Below are positions 33,535 through 45,954 of a stretch of 64,000 bases of DNA, piece after piece. The notes under the pieces are model-generated. The model was not told where the DNA came from. It did not search any database and saw nothing but the letters and a program-made list of their open reading frames with translations. Within the stretch, counting starts at the first letter, position 1; each line of letters starts with the position of its first letter. Both the position numbers and the translations under genes were made by a program. Source of the stretch: Pomphorhynchus laevis (lineage: Eukaryota > Acanthocephala > Palaeacanthocephala > Echinorhynchida > Pomphorhynchidae); the NCBI GenBank assembly GCA_012934845.2, contig WNNJ02000068.1, positions 1-64,000 of the forward strand, in the 5' to 3' direction.

Positions 33535-35090
33535 CATTGGATTTGGACAAACCAGGATCAGTAATTGACAGGGAGGTATAGTTATTGAAGCAGTTGGGAA
33601 CAGCAATGATGTCGAGAGCACCGCCGAGAATATGAGTGGGGCTTGTTGAAAGTGATTTATTGTTAAAATCAGAAAAACGATTAGTTAGAGTGATAGAGTC
33701 AGAGTGAGCTGGACGATCGAGACCAATGTCAAGTCACCGAGAACAAAAGGAGTATAAGACAATGAACAGAGAGAAAGAAGATCTGACGCTCGCTAAAGAA
33801 CATACGTGAGGGGGCACCTGAGCCTGGACGGTATTCAATCACAAGTTCGAGATGGAAAGGAGTTGATGATCTGCATATTAGCAATTCATAAGAAGTGAAA
33901 CGGATATTAGCGCTAATTTTACGCAGAGACGTTGGGTGACGAGCGATGGCAACAATACCGACATGGCAAGAATCAGTAGACGTGGGGGAGACAATTGGAC
34001 TAGCTTATTCAACTAGAGAAAAACCAGAACGACATATACGACGAACTAGCAAGATCGTTGGAGTCAGAGTGCTAGGATTCGGTAATACAGAGAATATCGA
34101 TATTTAATTGATCGAAGATATCAAGAAGCATACCAGCTTTATGAAGAATGGAGCTAGTGTTGAAAATACTAAAACGAAAAGTATTCTCAGTAGCGAGATC
34201 GACTAGCAAAGCATATATGGGAAGACGAAACGCCATCGGAATTTTGGCTTCGTGTGTACGACGTGAAAATTTCCGTTGATTTGATGTATACATAAGGATA
34301 ACTCGTCGTTTGTTTCACGTCGATGTTTATCAATGCGAGTAAAATTGAACTGGGCAATATCAGAAGGGGATTGGTCAGGATAGATACGACAAGTAGATGA
34401 AGTGGTAACAAGTTTAAAACATTGGGAGAGTACCAAGGAAGCATGTTAATTATGTCAGAAAACGATTTTTAGGAGTGGAGGATTGAGATGATTGGATTTA
34501 GTGGATTTATTTAAACGGATAAAAGATACAGGAGCGATATTATTGAAAAGAGATGGCGTATCATCAGGTAGAATGGTTGCTAGGATATACCTGAAAGCAG
34601 ATACATTATTATCGTGGCGAGATTGTGGAGAAGCAGATGCTGGAAGCTTTTAGTTAGATATGATAATACATCGATCGCGCAAAATAAACGATTACGTGGA
34701 TGTGGTTGGCGAACAGGGCTGGTAGGAGTAGAAGTAGAAGAGCAGGTAGAACAGGGAATGACAGGGGTCCTCGATGGAGAATTAAGATAGTTTGGAGCAT
34801 GTGTGACAGGACTGGAGTGTTAATCGGTTGATCGGAGATGTTACTGGAGATGATTCTGACGGAAATATGTAAATTATTGAGAAGTGATACGGCGGAGGTA
34901 GAATAAGGAGTACCTGAAGCGAAGAAAGAAGTATGAGATGTATTTAGATGGGGATGAATAGGAAAGAGGTGGTACGAGATGAACAGCTTTACAGTTTGCA
35001 TTGTTAGGATTATGAACATGAATGGAAGTTTTATCCGTAGTTGAACGGGGAGTATGTGAGAGATAAGGTTCAAGAATGGAATTATACGAT
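33535..35090 (-). mobile_element. L2-like LINE family A, copy A6, relic
   Basis: Antisense. Read on - it contains degenerate ORF1 (34440-35090) and the ORF2 endonuclease start (DLATENTFRFSIFNTSSILH, ITES, then THILGGALDIIAV-type DNA), ending within the endonuclease at the GLSDHF region. The RT is absent: truncated at the 3' side, which is unusual for LINEs and implies a later deletion. Many stops. Confidence 0.82.
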
Positions 35091-35299
35091 GCGAAGTCGA
35101 GTGTTGATGCGATGGAAACGTTAAAAACAGTATCGGTCAGAGTAGTCGTATGTGAGACAGAAGTGAAAGAGCCAGATAGCTGTAAACGTTTTACTGATGT
35201 ACAAGATCAACATATGCAATTAGATCACTTATGCCATTTATGCATGAGTAAACCACTATTAGTAAACAATTAGTAAACCACAATTAAACCACTTATGCA

Positions 35300-36090
35300 A
35301 TTAGATCGCCCATCTGAAACTCTTAGGTACTATATTGGAGACATTTCTTTTTATTGTCGATCTATGCTTGAAAACAAAGTTGAACACTGACTTAAAGACT
35401 GACTTTTTACCTACATTGATTCTAGGTAAAACTACTTGTGCATTATATTGTATAAAAAGCGCATTTCTTACTTTAAGCTTTCAAATGTACAAGAGGTTAT
35501 TCACCTCTCTTGTCCTGTCACACTTGAATACTGCATTCATGCTTGTTTTTATGTCACCAAGTGAAAGGTATTAGACCTGGAGTATATTCTTAGGCGGGGT
35601 TCCAAGCTCTGTGTTGGCTAAGGTGGTAGTGATTATCACGTACGTCTTAGCCGTATTAGAATGTTGTCGGTACGTGAGAGGTTCATAGCTTTGGAAATGA
35701 TGTCTATTGCTTATATCGAATTTTGCGGTGGGTTATCACACAGATGTAATCACTAGTTGGGTAGGTAGGCTGCGTGGACATATCAGAGTATTGTATAAAT
35801 CTCGATTTGACAGATTACAGAAAATATTTAGACTGTCGAAGAGGGAAATTATTATGCTTAATTCGCTGTTCAATGAAGTTGTTGCTGCTCCTGGCTTGAT
35901 CACGTTTAAATCACGATGTTGCACATGGATACGTGAACAATACCGCCATTCAGCAGCTCTACTAAACTATCCTATTTAGCTACTATCCGTTGAATGACTA
36001 TTTGCTTTTTGTCGTTTTTTTATTTTTTGTTTTTTTATTCGTACTCTAGCGAAAAAACCTTTGGCTTTAGCATGTATTTAAAAATAAATT
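35300..36090 (+). pseudogene. LINE RT C-terminal relic
   Basis: Decayed frames contain TLEYCIHACF, a LEYILRRGSKL block and YHVRLSRIRMLSVRERF, matching the RT thumb/C-terminal region of CR1/Jockey-group LINEs (LEYC.QAW.P, LE.VQRRATK, RL..L.L.SL..RR). A T-rich tail follows near 36010-36050. It resembles the relic at 45.96-46.7 kb. Confidence 0.6.
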
Positions 36091-36470
36091 TAATTAATTA
36101 ATTTCTTCAATCTTACACATTACGGGTGAAATAAAAAATCAAAAAATTTTAGAATTTGAGTTTTTTTTATTAAGAATTATCACATACAATATTTCCATAT
36201 ACATTTAAAGTTTAATTTATTGATAATTATTAAAATTTGAAAATCTTCTTTAAAGAATATTTTACATTTTTATTTGAATATGTACTTTTAACCACTCTAT
36301 TAGCTAATGCTGATATAAAACTGATTTGTCATGTGTCAGTAAAAAGTATTATTAAAACTGTTGATTTTAAGGCTGATCAAATATTTTGACCGCACGACTA
36401 CTCGTGCAAGGTGAGCACGATTATCTAGCCCATATAAATTTATCGTTTGAGAAAATACAATTAATGCCGC
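36091..36470. other. AT-rich spacer
   Basis: No recognisable feature. Confidence 0.4.
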
Positions 36471-38150
36471 ACTTTAGAGAGCGGTGATAGACTTGAAAAG
36501 CATGACGGAGTCTACGCTTTGAGAGTAGGCATTGAATGTAGAACCATGAGGCACGGTGCAAGCGACGGGGAGGGTGAGGCTTAAAGGGCAAGATACGATC
36601 GAGAGTGGATGTGAGTTCAGAGTCGAAAAGAAAGGCGAGATTGTGAAGAGATGAATATGTTATTGTGGGTAATGATAGAGACGATTTAAGTAAGGTGGAG
36701 CGGAGAAAGAAAAGGTCAAGATTTCTCCAGGGGTGACGTAGGATGGTAGGTGTGTAAAGCGGAGAGTGGTTAGAAGTGAGATTAAAGGTGACGAGAAAGT
36801 GATCGGATAGACAGGATCGGAGATAAGCAGTGAGGTGTAGGCAGCAAAACTATCTGGGACAGCGATGATGTCGAGTGCCCCGCCAAGGATGTGTGTGCGG
36901 GGCAGTGGAAATGAGTTTGTAATTATAGCTGGATAGAATATTGATGAACTGGATGGACTCGGTGGAAGAGGAGCGGTCATGGTGTATGTTGATGTCGTTA
37001 AGAACCAGTGAAGGGGTGGAGGACAAAGAACAATAGGAAAGTAAGTCAGCGAGGTCGGTAAATTAAGGAGAAAGCAGATGATGAACAACGACGGATACAA
37101 TGGCGAGATTCAGAGTGATCGGGATAGGAGAACGACAGGTGAGCAATTCAAAAGAGAAAAGCATAAAAGGTGAAACGATTTTGCGAAGTGACGTGGGATG
37201 ACGGGCGAATCAACAATGCCGTCATGATTAGAGAATTTAGAAAGTTATGAGCTGAGGGGCGGGCGGATTCGACTAGTGAGCAACCGGCAGAGAACAGACG
37301 GCGAATGGAGAGGTCGTCCAAATCTGAGTGCCAGGATTTGGTGAGGCAGAAAAGATCGATGAATTGCTTGATGAATAGGTTGAGGATAAGATCGAATTTG
37401 TGGAGCATATATATAGTGTTGAGGAGGCCGAGTTGGAAACCGTGTGTGGTGTTGAAAGGGTCTAGTAAAGAAGACACATATGGGAGATTGAACGCCATCG
37501 AATTTAGGGGCGGGTGTAGACAACTTGAAATTTCTGTCGATGTTTTGATGTTTTTTTTCACTACGGCGTTTTTCGATGCGGGCAGAAGAGAGTTGAGCGA
37601 TTTCGGAAGGGGTGCAATCGGGGAAAATTTGAGTAGTTGAAGAGGGAATGAATTTAAATCGTTGAGAGAGGACAGAGAACACGTAAGAGCGATGCTTGAA
37701 AAAGGAGTGATATTAGTGACGATTACGCAACGATCGCGAAAAGGAAAGCGTTTCCGTAAAAAAGGACAAGTGACGTGTGTGGGTGAGATCACGATAGGAG
37801 AGCTGGGAGTTGAGGATATCAAAGGAGTAGGTTTGACAGCGGAAGACAAAGAGAATTTAGATAATAGAGGGGGTGGTGAGCGATGAGAGGGAAGGTTACG
37901 AGTGGAAGCATCGTGAAGGTTGGTGGTGGTGATTTCCGTTGATGGGTATAGGTTATTGAGAAACGAGACAGGAGGGACGGAACGGGGTGTCGGGAAGTGA
38001 AGATGACATGGGATGGGGAGTGTATATGGCAACAGTTGTCGCAAGCGATTGTTGTTCAGACGCTGCAGTTGTATGTCGAGCACTGTACTTGCAGTTGGTG
38101 TCGGTCGTAGCTGTTTTCTTACGTAATCCCATTAACGTCCTTGTGTTGAA
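36471..38150 (-). mobile_element. L2-like LINE family B, copy B3, lacks RT
   Basis: Antisense. ORF1 region (37640-38150) and the endonuclease half of ORF2 (frames 37148-38083 and 36660-37100) with THILGGALDIIAVPD and a LEDH-region equivalent; it ends just after the endonuclease at the RVYH linker. RT and 3' tail are missing, so the copy was cut after insertion. Several stops and frame changes. Confidence 0.85.
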
Positions 38151-38862
38151 GCTGCTAAATTACAATGCTCCAAAGTATCTATCATTTAGCAGCTAAATTT
38201 GAATTCTTAAAGCAGAAACAAAATGATTATTATTTTATAAAAATATAAAAATGTTTAATTTAAACATGAATATTGCGTATTATACGATGTTTAATTAAAT
38301 ATGTAAGATAACTGAATAAATATCGGTGAAAACTCCCTTTCCGGGAAATGACTTTTTGAAGTCATTTCCCAGTCATTTAAACGTAATTAAATTTTCAGTT
38401 TATGGCCTCCATTTTAGGGTTAATCTAAAATACTTCCGAGATCATACCAGAACAAAATCAAAGGTTTATTGTAAAATTATGAAATATCGTGTACTGCGAC
38501 TGCCATCTATGTGTATAGAAGACCCTAAATTGCTTTGTCGCGTGTTGTCGCATTAGTGTTTTTCAAAAAACAAATAATCCAACTACTTTAATAATCCAAC
38601 TGTTTAAGTTAGGGAGAAATAATAACAGAATTTTTCATGAAAACTTAAATGTTTTTCGGGTGTCCTCCTTTATTTACACAACCTTGCTATTAAGCACGCA
38701 AATAGACTTTATTGATCCTCTTTTGTCTTTGTTGTGCGACACAGTTGATTAATTTCATACATTTCATTGAACATTTAAATGTAGATATGCAATTTTTAGA
38801 TAATTATATTTAAGCATATTATTGCTGCAGTCAGTACAAGTAGTTAATATCAGGTTTTTTGG
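38151..38862. other. Spacer with one hairpin
   Basis: A near-perfect hairpin GGGAAATGACTT / AAGTCATTTCCC lies at 38343-38370. Open frame 38326-38556 (+) is not recognisable. Otherwise AT-rich. Confidence 0.5.
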
Positions 38863-39150
38863 AGATAAAACCTTTTATTTCCTGAAGAAATTACATCAAA
38901 CGTTTGAAAATTTTCTAATTTCCTTAAGGTTATAGCAAGAACTATCGAAATGTAATGACTATTTTAAAATAAAATCTTTTTATGCTTATTATTAGTATAC
39001 TATCAATTATTCTCTCCCTATTCTTTTGATTTTATATTTAAAATCTTTTGTAATTCCTGCAGAAATTACATCGAACTTTTGTGAACCTTGCATTAACTGA
39101 AGATTATATCAAAAGCTATCGAAATAGTGATATATTCAAGAATAAAATGT
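38863..39150 (+). repeat. Dispersed repeat with hairpin modules, two copies
   Basis: A unit of about 110 bp, GAAATTACATCAAACGTTTG followed by a hairpin module and AATG/GATA-rich tail, at about 38880-38975 and again (more diverged) at about 39058-39150. Modules: 38923-38950 and 39097-39124. A third copy is at 39962-40060 in the same orientation. Confidence 0.8.
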
Positions 39151-39496
39151 TTAATTAAAATTAATATATTCAAGTAAAATGACCTTAAATGACCATTTAA
39201 GGTCATTATACTAACATGAAAAAGTAATAAGTCAAAAATAATAAAATTTAGAAATGTTGGCCCTCTATTTCGCAATGATAGGATATCACTTGGTGTTTAA
39301 AGCCAGGAATGTTTCACCTATACCTAGGAATTAGCGTCACAATGGTTATTTATATTCACAATGGTCATCACAATGGCATCTAATCATGGATATTACAATA
39401 GCAACAGCGAGAGCTTCTAAACCAAGTTTGATGTCGTTCGACTGACGTTATTTTAAGCCTTATACAGATGATCTGACCAGTTCCGGTCTCGATTTT
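39151..39496. other. Spacer
   Basis: Contains a short palindrome ATGACCTTAAATGACCATTTAAGGTCAT-like near 39178-39208 and otherwise no gene. Confidence 0.4.
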
Positions 39497-39795
39497 GCAA
39501 GATAGTGTTGAGGAGGCCGAGTTGGAAACCGTGTATGGTGTTGAAAGGGTCTAGTGAAGAAGACACATAGGAGAGATGGAGCGTCATCGAATTTTAGGGC
39601 GGGTGTAGAAAACTTAAAATTTCCGTCGATGTTTTGGATGGAGAGAGATGTTTCGATGTTTTCCTCGAGACGGCGTTTTTAGATGCGGGCAGAAGAGAGT
39701 TTAGCGATTTCGAAAGGGGTGCGATCGGGGAAAATTCGAGTGGTTGAAGTGGGCATGAATTTAAATGGTTGAGAGAGGACAAAGAACGCGTAAAA
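39497..39795 (-). mobile_element. L2-like LINE family B fragment (ORF1-ORF2 junction)
   Basis: Antisense 300-bp piece spanning the end of ORF1 and the first codons of ORF2 of family B (matches 58280-58570). Both ends are cut. Decayed. Confidence 0.8.
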
Positions 39796-39802
39796 TAATT
39801 TT

Positions 39803-39845
39803 CGGCCAGGGAAACACCTGCATGGAGTAGGTGTTTCCCTGACCG
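39803..39845. repeat. 17-bp-arm hairpin
   Basis: Arms CGGCCAGGGAAACACCT and AGGTGTTTCCCTGACCG with a 9-base loop and one mismatch. It directly abuts the family B fragment. Function unknown. Confidence 0.85.
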
Positions 39846-39944
39846 AGAGGCATTCGGGGTAATGCCTCACAACCACATTGGACAGTACAGAATTTAATAC
39901 AAAACAAAATACAAAATATTTTTGTTATAATTTTTATAACAGCT

Positions 39945-40060
39945 TTTTGGATATGAAACCTTTTATTTTCTAAAGAAATTACATCAAACGTTTGAAAATT
40001 TTCTAATTTCCTTAAGGTTATAGCAACAACTATCGAAATGTAATGACTATTTTGAATAAT
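39945..40060 (+). repeat. Third copy of the 38.9-kb dispersed repeat
   Basis: GAAATTACATCAAACGTTTG and the following TTTCTAATTTCCTTAAGG are identical to the 38.88-kb copy; hairpin module at 40011-40038. Confidence 0.85.
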
Positions 40061-40377
40061 AAAAATGTTCTTGATTACGAACATCTTACAAGATACATAC
40101 ATCTTACAAGATTATACATACAATCTAAAGTAAATACAATCTATAGTAAATACATCATTATAATCTTCGACGACAACCAATGACAACCTTTGACGACAAA
40201 CATCGACGACCATCCGCTTGACAATTATCGACAACCATCGACAATCATCGACGACATCCGCTCGCAACTTAAAACTAAGAACTACTTACAACTAACACGA
40301 ACTACTTAAAACTAACGACTTGCAGACTAACGGAGTTTAAACATTCTTGATAATAACTAACTAATTAACATTTTATT

Positions 40378-41755
40378 ATGGCAAAGAGAAAGTTAACAAA
40401 AAATGTCGGCCAGCAACTCAAGTCCGTCAAGGAAGCTTACATCGAAAAGCAAATTGGATGCGACAACAAGAACTGCAATGTTTGGACTCACGTTGCCATT
40501 CCTTTCACTGACGAGGACAACGTTTCAAATCGGAATTTCCTCTGCGGCTTCTGTTGTGCTGCCCTCGTAGGTAGGCTAATGAAGAATGACAACTCAAACA
40601 GTGGAGACGTTCTGAACGCTATGAAACAGATTTGTGCTCAATAAATAAACTTGATGATATCTCTCAGTCGACTCAGACCGCTGTTATACATGGAACATCA
40701 ACAAACGACAACATATCTTCCAATCTATCGTCGTCATCCGTTTGCTTACTAACTCCTTCGTCATCTATGAAACCCGTTCTTGAAACTTCTCTCACACACA
40801 CTTATCCTTTAACTACGGATAACACTTCCCTTAATATTCATCTTCCTAACAATGCAAACAGTAAAGGCCTTCATCTCGTACCTCATTTTTCCTATTAATC
40901 CCCACATCTAAATACATCTCATACCTCTTTCTTCTCTTCACGTACTGCTTATTCTACCTCCACCGTATCACTTCTCAATAATTTACATCCTTCCGTCAAA
41001 ATTATCTCCAGTAACATCTCCGTTCAACCTATTAACAATCCACTCCTGTCACACATGCTCCAACCCTATCACCTATCAATAATTTACATCCTTCCGTCAA
41101 AATCATCTCCAGTAACATCTCCGATCAACCGATTCAACACTCCACTCCTGTCACACATGCTCCAAACTATCTAAAATCTTCACTTAGCACCCCTGTCATT
41201 CCCACGTTTATCTGCTCTTCTGCCTCTGCTACTACCAGGTCTGTCCGTCCACCACTACGTAATCGTTTCCCTTCGCGCGATCGATGCATTATCATATCTA
41301 ATTTAAAGGTTTCTGAATCTGCTTCTCTTCAATGTCGCCTCGATGATGATGTATCTGCTTTCAGGTCTATCCTAGCAACCATTCTTCCTGATAATAATCC
41401 ATCCCTCTTCAATAATATCGCTCCTGTATCTTTTATCCGTTTAAACAAATCCACTAAATCCAATCATCTCAGTCCTCCACTCCTAAAAATCGTTTTCCGA
41501 CATAGTTCACATGCATCCTTGGTACTTTCCCAACGTTTTAAACTTCTTACCACTTCGTCTACTTGTCGTATCTTTCCTGAACGCTCCCCTTCTGATATTG
41601 CCCAGCTCAATTTAGCTCGAATTGAGAAACATCGACGTGAAACAAACGGCGAGTCATCCTTATCTATACATAAAATCAATGAAAATTTTCACGTTGTACA
41701 CACAAGGCCAAAAAATCGATGGGGTCCCATCTCTCCCCCTTGTCTTCTTCGCTAG
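40378..41755 (+). pseudogene. Family A LINE ORF1 (degenerate)
   Basis: Starts at ATG 40378 with a basic N-terminus (MAKRKLTK) and a zinc-finger-like cluster: C28, C33, H38, then CGFC at 57-60, reminiscent of half a PHD finger, as known in ORF1 proteins of CR1-group LINEs. A frame change follows at about 40.63 kb; serine/threonine-rich sequence continues, and the last frame (41519-41755, IARIEKHRRETN-like basic helix) reaches ORF2. It would bind RNA and assist integration. Confidence 0.65.
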
Positions 41756-41828
41756 TCGATCTCGCTCCTAAACATACTTTTCGTCTTAGTCTATACAAAA
41801 CACTCGCTCCATTCTTCATAAAGCTGAT

Positions 41829-44616
41829 ATGCTCCTTGATATTTTCGATCAATTATCTATCGATATTCTATGCATTACCGAATCCTGGCATTGTGACTCC
41901 GACGATCTTGCTATTCGTCGTCTATGTCGCTCTGGTTGTTCTTTAGTTGAATCAGCTCGTCCAATTGCCTCTCCTACATCTACTGCTTTTAACCATGGCG
42001 GTATAGTTGCCATTGCTCGTCACCCAATGTCTTTACGTAAAATTAACGTTAACATCCGTTACACCTCGTTCGAATTACTCATATGCAGATTATCAACTCC
42101 TTTCCCTCTGGAACTTGTGATTGTATACCGTTCAGGTTCAGTTGCCCCATCACGTCTGTTCTTTAGCAAGCGTCAGATTCTTTCTCTCTGTTCATTGTCT
42201 TATACTCCTTCTTTTGTACTCGGTGACTTTAACTTGCGTCTTGATCGCCCGGCTGACTCTGACTCTATCACTTTAACTAATCTTTTTTCTGATTTTAACT
42301 ATAAATTACTTTCAACAAGCCCAACTCATATTCTCGGCGGTGCTCTCGACATCATTGCTGTCCCTAACTGCTTCAATGACTATACTTCCTTGTCAATTAC
42401 TGATCTTGATTTGTCCGATCATTTCCTTGTCACTCTTACTCTTACTCGTCCTCATCCTACTTCTCCGCCTCCACCATTATCCACACCAAGTCGACCCTGG
42501 AAACTTCTCGATATCCCTATTCTCTGCACAGCCTTACTCAATTCTTCACTCTTTTCACTTCCTCTCAACTATCTCTCTCCCGATGATATCTGCATTTTGT
42601 TTGATTCTGAACTTATGTCCATAATCAATAAACTTCTGCCTAGTCGACTCCGACGCTCTCAGCGCTTGCACCATGCTCCCTGGTTCGATTCTGACTATAG
42701 TCTTTCTAAGCGTCGACTCCGTCACTCTTTTCGTGTGTATAATCGCTTTCTTAAACGTTCTCCCAACTCACTCCCTCCAAATCTCCGTGATTCCTACTTT
42801 TCTCTACGCCGTTCACATCTTCTTCTTATACGTACTAAACGTACTCTCTTTTGGCGAAATCAACTCGAGTCATCTTCCAACTCTAAATCTCATTGGAAAA
42901 TCTTAAACTCAATTCTTTCACGATCATCTACTTCTTGTAATATAAATCCTGATGAATTCTCTTCTTATCTACAAACTAAGCTATCAAATTTACTTTCCCT
43001 ACTACCCACAGCCCCCTTGTACACTCGCTTCTCTTTAAATGCTTCCCTCCCAGAGTTATTCCACCTTCTTTCCGTTTCGTCTGATGAAGTTTCTTCGGTT
43101 CTGCTGTCATTACCTAATAAAACCTCCCCTTCTGACCCAATTCCCACTCACTTGCTTAAAAATATCTGCACTGCTATCTCACTCTTCCTAACCACATTGT
43201 TCAACTCGTCCATCCGTAGCCGTACATTTCCTTCCATCTGGAAATGCGCCGCTGATCGTCCTCTTTTCAAAAAGCAATCTCTCGACTCCTCACTACCATC
43301 TTAGTACCGTCCTTTTAACATCCCCAAACCTTCTCTAAACTCCTTGAGGGTCTCGTTCTTAAGCAAGTTAATACATATCTCTATTCCTCTAACTTATTTC
43401 CTCCCTTCCAAGCCGCTTTTCGCTCTAATTACTCTACCGAAATTGCATGTCTTAAAGTTTATAACGACTTACTCATATCGCGCGATCATAAATTATGTAG
43501 TGTCATAGTTTCTCTTGATCTATCGTCTGCTTTTGACATCGTCGATAACTCGATTCTTCTCCATCGCCTTCGTCATAATTATGGCTTCTCTTTACCCACT
43601 GTATCATGGTTTTCTTCATATCTATCAAACCGTACATTTCGCGTATATTCTAATTTTTCTATCTTCCATCCTTCATCAAGCCCGACCGGTGTTCCACAAG
43701 GCTCCGTATTAGGCCCTATGCTTTTCTCTCTTCTTCTCGGTGACTTGTCTTCGATTTCTCATACATTTAACTTCCATGTTATGCAATATGCTGATGACAT
43801 TCTCGTCTATGCTCACGCACCTGCTTATCGTATTCACAAACTTAGTGTTTCTGCTTCCGACTGTCTTGTCTCAATTTCCAATCATATTTCTTCCCTTCTC
43901 CTTTTTTAAATCCTGATAAATCAAAAATTATGTGGATTTTACCTCGACGCCTCGGCTTCACTCCCTTCTCCGTATCATTAAATTCTACAATTCTTCCTAT
44001 CGTTGATAATCTCGTTTTCCTAGGCTTTCATTTCGACAACCGACTTTCACTTAAACCTTTCGTTAGTGATAAAGTACGCTCATCTACCTTGATACTCCGC
44101 AATCTCCGTCAAGTTCGTAGATTGATCGATTTCCCTTCTTGTATGACTCTCATATCTTCTCTTCTTTTCTCAAGACTTGATTACTGTCTTATTCTTTTTT
44201 CCAACTCACCTAAATCATCTCTTCTTCCTTTACAACGCATCATCAACGCTGCCGTCCAAGTTCTCCTCCGTCTTCGTCGTTTTGATCATACATCCCACTA
44301 TCTTGTTTCTCTTGATTTGCCTACAATTTATTGTTGTGTTCAAATTCATCTTCTTATCATTGCTTTTCGCCTTATAACTTCTCATACCCCTTCATTTCTC
44401 AACCTTCCTTTTCTCGACAATTCTCGTACTGTGTATTGTGCTCTGCGTTCCCGTAATTCCCTTCTTTTACATGTCCCAAACTACTCTACCTCTTTTGGCT
44501 TCCGCTCCTTCGTTGTGGCTGCTCCTCTCTCGTGGAATCAATTGCCTATTCATATCCACCAATCAACATCAATGCCGTGCTTCAAACGCCAAATCCAATT
44601 CCATTTCAATAATTAA
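41829..44616 (+). pseudogene. Family A LINE ORF2 (EN-RT), broken
   Basis: Frame 41829-43304 carries the endonuclease: TESWHCD, GDFNLRLD, THILGGALDIIAV, LSDHFLVT. A stop after SLDSSLPS and several frame shifts break the RT: YADDILVYAH is in 43718-43909, and the C-terminal domain (LVFLGFHFDNRLSL to FKRQIQFH) in 43930-44616. About 50 codons of the 5' end lie in another frame (41719-41946). Compared with the clean 969-codon ORF at 49.2-52.1 kb it has at least four breaks. Confidence 0.85.
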
Positions 44617-44886
44617 CTAATTATATGTGACTTTTGATGTTCCTTTTTGTTTGTTAGTGGTCATGTACGCGTGCATTTTGCACGCATTTGCCTCGTTAAA
44701 TAAATTATTGTATTATTATCAAATTTTTCATATGAAGTGACGTCGTTTGATGTCAATCTTCAATAAAAACAATGTACCAAATTTAAATTTATGGATTAAA
44801 TATTATCAAGTTATAGAACATTTAAAATACGTTTTATACATAATACTACGTTCCATATATTTAAATATTATATATTACAAATAATA

Positions 44887-45152
44887 AATATATTTCAATA
44901 TTTTTAAATGCTTAAATTTCCAGGAACTATCAGGTATAGTAAAACGACAACAAAAATTATTTTGATATTTCGCTAGTAACTACTTGCATCTTCAGAAAAT
45001 GAAGAATCTACTAGCATCTGAAGATGCTAGTAGTTACAAGCGAAATATCAACATAATTTTTGTTGTCGTTTAACTATACCTAATAGTTATTGGAAATTTA
45101 AAAATTTAAATACAGATCATGACAGATATATTTCAAATTTTTAAATGCCTTA
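44887..45152. mobile_element. Foldback (MITE-like) element with flanking direct repeat
   Basis: Inverted arms: GGTATAGTAAAACGACAACA at left, TGTTGTCGTTTAACTATACC at right, with ATTTCGCTAGTAACTA inside. Hairpin modules at 44968-44995 (-) and 45018-45045 (+). Outside the arms, ATATATTTCAATATTTTTAA (44888) recurs in the same direction as ATATATTTCAAATTTTTAAA (45126), a possible diverged target-site duplication. Confidence 0.82.
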
Positions 45153-45954
45153 TTTTTTAACGCTTTCTATGTAAATTCATTACATATATTTTTTTATTAA
45201 CGCATTCAAAATCGATACAATTGATGTACACAATCATTATATTAAAAGTAACGATGATTGACACTAGGCGGCGATTTTATTCTACATATATAATGTCATG
45301 GCACAACCAGAATAATATCAATTTAAATTAAAAACATTCATCGCACACCTAAGATCGTTAGAATATGATCCCCTACCAAAAATAATATAGATAAATATAT
45401 AGCTACAACACTAGAGCAGCCAGCCAAGTAGATGTATCGTTGAATCAAGATACAAACGTCCTGAGTTTTAATCTGATCAGCACCAGTGTACGAAGTAACT
45501 ATATAATAAGGGTCGGAACGTGAATTGTAGGCCTGGGTCGACAAATGATAAGATTCACTCAGGCTGATTAGTAACGTGCTGCTGTATCAATAATAGGAAC
45601 AATACATGTGAGGATAATGACATGCCACAACCAGAATGCAATCACAATGTCAAACAGGCAACAGAAACGACAAGTGGGTACTTCATTTAACTGATGAGTG
45701 TTGCCGAGTACTTAATCATTTCAATACTAAAGTAGTCGTTTAGAAGTCAATGCCTGAAAGTCGTTAATCAAAGTTCAGTCTATCAAGCAACACCATTTTC
45801 TATAAATGCCGCATTTTGTTTGAAATCTTGGACCGAATAGTACAAATACGAATAGTATAAAGACGATAGTTATTCTAATTGTTTTTCAAGCTTTCGCCAA
45901 CTGTTTGGTTTTCCTACAGGACGACCTTGATCAAATACACTAATGGAGTGTAGC
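45153..45954. other. Intergenic, includes a dispersed repeat copy
   Basis: 45575-45650 matches 10760-10850. No gene recognised; an open frame at 45338-45544 (-) is not convincing. Confidence 0.5.

Larger units (their letters stand above)
40140..44710 (+). mobile_element. L2-like LINE family A, copy A2, longest copy
   Basis: Contains a leader (40140-40377, with repeated ATCGACGAC-like units), ORF1 (40378 to about 41755), ORF2 (about 41740-44616), the 3' UTR with the GCGTGCATTTTGCACGC hairpin, ATTTGCC and an AAATAAATTATTG tail. Both ORFs are interrupted, but the element is close to full length and defines the family layout. Autonomous L2/CR1-group retrotransposon, now inactive. Confidence 0.88.
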
